This document shows, piece by piece, positions 61,436-64,000 of a stretch of DNA of 64,000 nucleotides. The first letter of the stretch is position 1, and each line of letters opens with the position of its first letter. The stretch is from positions 53,122,333 through 53,186,332 of the forward strand of contig CATQJL010000001.1 of assembly GCA_958299035.1 (NCBI GenBank), given 5' to 3'. The stretch comes from Cylicocyclus nassatus. Lineage: Eukaryota; Nematoda; Chromadorea; Rhabditida; Strongylidae. The position numbers and the translations under genes are program-made. Below the pieces are notes generated by a model. The model worked only from the letters and a program-made list of their open reading frames with translations, searched no databases and was not told the origin of the DNA.

Positions 61436-62446
61436 CAAGAGCACCTGTAAGGAATCGTAAATGAGGTGCATACATATGTCCAAGAAGTTATGGTTGCTGT
61501 GTGTTTTTTGATTACTCAGAGCTTTGATTCAGAATAGTAAGAAATTTTAAGCATTGCAACAAGCTGCAAAGATTATTTCCTCTATACTTTTCTTTTATTG
61601 AAGTAAGACGACGGTTTTTTCAGCGATTAGGAGTTCTTACTCAAGATGATGAGCAAAAGCATAGACAACGTTGCCGGGATAGATCAAAACTAGTTTTCTC
61701 TCTGTTTGCCTTCTTCTTGGCAATCGCCACTGCCAACGTGATCCTGAGACAATGAAAGAAGTCAGTATTTTTGTTTTTTCTGCAGTAAGGAAAAAAATGA
61801 AAACCTGCGATAAGAGAAATACTTCAAAAATTTATTGTAATGTTTCCCATTTTCGAGTTTCTTTCGCTTTTTCATTCAACTTACATCTTTTTATTTTCTC
61901 TAATTTTTCCTAGACAAAATTCACTTTTTTGGGCCCATGGTTTCAAAACCTTCACTTCTGATCTTAAACTATCAAAGGTTGTCTACAATGAAGAGGCAAT
62001 GGTATGACACCAAATCTTGGTGATAGATGCGCAATAGCGAGTTGGAAGAATTCAGAAGTTTTGCAAAGTTATTGAACTGAACTCGTCACGGACTTTCTTC
62101 CATGCAAGCTGCCCTTGAGCCATCTGGCGAGCCACGTGAAGTGGTTCAAAGCTACAAAATTTTCCCTTTTTTCATATGAATTTTCAATCCCTTTACATAG
62201 CCTTTATCCACATTTTAGAGGCGATACCTTGATTTTCGAATGGCCTCAAATCTCCTTCTCTTCGCTTGATTAGCCCCCTCCCCATAGCAGCAATTCTGCT
62301 CCAAGTTGCTGTGATGCGCGCCTGGCACAGCATGCCTCCTCAGGATTGCGTGTTCGGCGTTTTTTGTTTTACTTCGCTTCTCATTTAATAGACATGTCGT
62401 ATCTTCTAACGAAGTGAAAAGGGACTTTGTGAAAAATTCTATAGCC

Positions 62447-62463
62447 ACCCATGCCGAGCCCTG
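62447..62463 (+). repeat. Isolated hAT-type terminus
   Basis: CCCATGCCGAGCCCTG resembles the right end (GTGCCGGGCCCTG) of the hAT element at 9203-10074. A partner terminus was not found nearby, so the element boundaries remain unknown. Confidence 0.25.
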
Positions 62464-63206
62464 ATACACGAGTTAGCGACGAGGAAAGAACTAGGAATTA
62501 TGGGCAACGACAAAGTGCCGCCCACTTCTTGTTCGGTCACATTCGTGCGCCTAGATGTCCGCTTTTGCTTCACCCTTTTCTCTAGCAAAAAACACTCCTA
62601 CTTTTGGCTTTTTTGTACAGCTTGCAGCTGTTATTTTTCTACTAAATACACCTGTAACGGTCCGACACGCATGTCAAGAATGTATGCGCATATATATGTT
62701 GACTTCACTCTTTTCGTATTCTTTACCTAATAGCATCATGATGGCTAAGTTCATTAAGAAAGAGCATAAAGTAATTTTGAAAATAAAATGATGACAGGCT
62801 TAATGCCCTTAGGATTATTGTATATATCAACTCTCTCATCAGTCTTTCTTATATAGCGTCATAAAATTCTGCTGCTTCAACTACCCTAATGCAAGCTTGT
62901 TTTTACCAAAAGAGAGCTCACTCCAGTCATTTACATGCCGAGTTAATTCTAGCCACTGTTTTTTGCTCTTATCATCAATTATGACAGCAAGTGTTTACTC
63001 TCGATCACTTGATTATCTCACGTCATTCTACCTTTGACCGCTGACGTAGTAGTTAAGGTGAGCTCAGTGAAACCTAGCTACGCATGGTTTGGCCTACTTG
63101 CCTCGGTCTCATCCCCTTACATCAGATTTGATTTAGAGCAGTAGGATGTAATGCAAAGATATTGAGCATTCCGAATGCAATATCTCCTAGCACGGGGTAG
63201 TTAGTA

Positions 63207-63642
63207 TACTTGGGTCCGAATCGAATAGAAATTCGATCATTCGAATAAAACATTCGAATATATTCGTATTCGAAATTCGATATTCGGAGTTCTTCCATTT
63301 TCGAATAAAATTTGAAAACTCGAATAATCAAAAAACGAGGTTTCGAATATCACGAGGTTTCGAATATTATTCGAAAACTCGAATAATCAAACAACGGGGT
63401 TTCGAATGGATTTTAATCGAATGTTTTATTCGAATCTTTATTCGAATTCGTATTCGAATGAACTCCGTATTCAGATTATTCGACTTTGTTGCAAAGCCAA
63501 CTGCTGAGTATCAAGCTCACTTTTTTTTCGCAAAACTCGGTAATGCATCTTTTGCAACCGTTATACCTTTGAACTGTATGGAGAGTCGCATTCTTCCGAC
63601 TGCTTGCGACAGTAAAAAAATTATATGTGGATTTTAATGGAT
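63207..63642 (-). mobile_element. TTCGAATA-type TIR element, copy C, truncated
   Basis: It starts with TACTTGGGT at 63207 preceded by TA (63205-63206), continues through the TTCGAATA array and 40-bp units, and matches copy B up to the GTGGATTTTAAT near 63632-63642. There similarity stops. No second terminus is present in the window. A Helitron begins about 45 bp further on. Confidence 0.7.
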
Positions 63643-63687
63643 GTAGAAAGTAGAGCAAGCCCTTTGCTTTTACATTGTTGATGCTGA

Positions 63688-64000
63688 TCTTATATATAAA
63701 GCTGAATGTCTGTTTGTATGTATGTATGTCTGTCTGTCTGTCTGTATGTCTGTCTGTCTGTGTGTACGTATGTTCTGAATAGAAAATTCCATTTCTGAAC
63801 CGATCGGGACCAAACTTGGCACACATACACTTCGGGGCAGGGAGCGTGTCATAGGCTACTTTTCGTATCGATCGATATCGATTTTTTTGCAGAGTTCACC
63901 TACAGGGCTAGGAGTTGGCACAGGGGGGGATGTCAGAATTTACAAAAAATCGACAAAATCAATAAAAGTAATCGATAATTCTGAAAACTAATATTGTATT
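63688..64000 (+). mobile_element. Non-autonomous Helitron, copy 3, 5' part, continuing past the window
   Basis: It starts TCTTATATATAAAGCTGAATG at 63688 after a host A, with the TGTC/TGTA repeat, then GAACCGATCGGGACCAAACT and CTTCGGGGCAGGGAGCGTGT as in copies 1 and 2. After about 63890 it has the AGGGCTAGGAGTTGGCACAG form of the shared module. The 3' hairpin and CTAG are not reached before the edge. Confidence 0.75.

Larger units (their letters stand above)
59642..63204. other. Intergenic outside the degenerate Helitron
   Basis: A C-rich patch lies at about 59990-60020. A 106-codon plus frame (60309-60629) and an 84-codon minus frame (62469-62215) show no domain. A hAT-type end occurs at 62447-62463. 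Nothing else is supported. Confidence 0.5.

Overview
The window looks like nuclear DNA from a parasitic roundworm, most likely a strongylid nematode of the hookworm type. The evidence is AT-rich intergenic DNA, a gene split into about 17 short exons with introns down to 50 nt, TTTCAG-type splice acceptors, RTE retrotransposons of a kind common in strongylids, and dense mariner, hAT and Helitron debris. No operon-like bacterial layout, rRNA, tRNA or CRISPR was seen. The species is an inference.

Only one protein gene is recognised with confidence: a minus-strand, membrane-anchored M28 family metallopeptidase of the glutamate carboxypeptidase II / NAALADase type (about 30343 down to 23100, about 800 residues). 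All zinc ligands are present, but most glutamate- and substrate-binding residues known from human GCPII are replaced. One splice junction is anomalous and the 5' leader has an in-frame stop. A second, unrecognised minus-strand cysteine-rich spliced gene is proposed at about 56.0-56.5 kb, and weaker coding-like sequence lies at 3.9-5.1 kb.

The rest is mobile-element landscape. From left to right: coding-like remnants (3.9-5.1 kb); a hAT element with 8-bp target duplications (9.2-10.07 kb); a 2-kb TA-flanked element with TTCGAATA-rich ends and a Helitron inside it (10.1-12.1 kb); a mariner-type MITE (12.15-12.65 kb); a GC-rich inverted-repeat element containing a 5'-inverted, full-length RTE retrotransposon (15.6-19.4 kb); a mariner remnant between TTCGAA-rich arms (20.4-22.1 kb); the peptidase gene with a fold-back element in one intron (23.1-30.4 kb); a small MITE (34.1 kb); a mariner fold-back (37.0-37.8 kb); a Helitron with a near-perfect 300-bp palindrome (38.9-39.3 kb); a mariner-type element (41.4-42.3 kb); a GC-rich hairpin (48.3 kb); a second full-length but frame-broken RTE copy (52.2-55.55 kb); a second TTCGAATA element in opposite orientation (57.9-59.6 kb); a degenerate Helitron (61.2-61.4 kb); and a third TTCGAATA element end plus a third Helitron at the right edge.

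The most unusual point is that a roughly 90-100 bp sequence module occurs tandemly inside the TTCGAATA elements and, as a palindrome, inside the Helitrons, so two unrelated transposon classes share cargo. I found nothing that supports a wholly new defence or enzymatic system.
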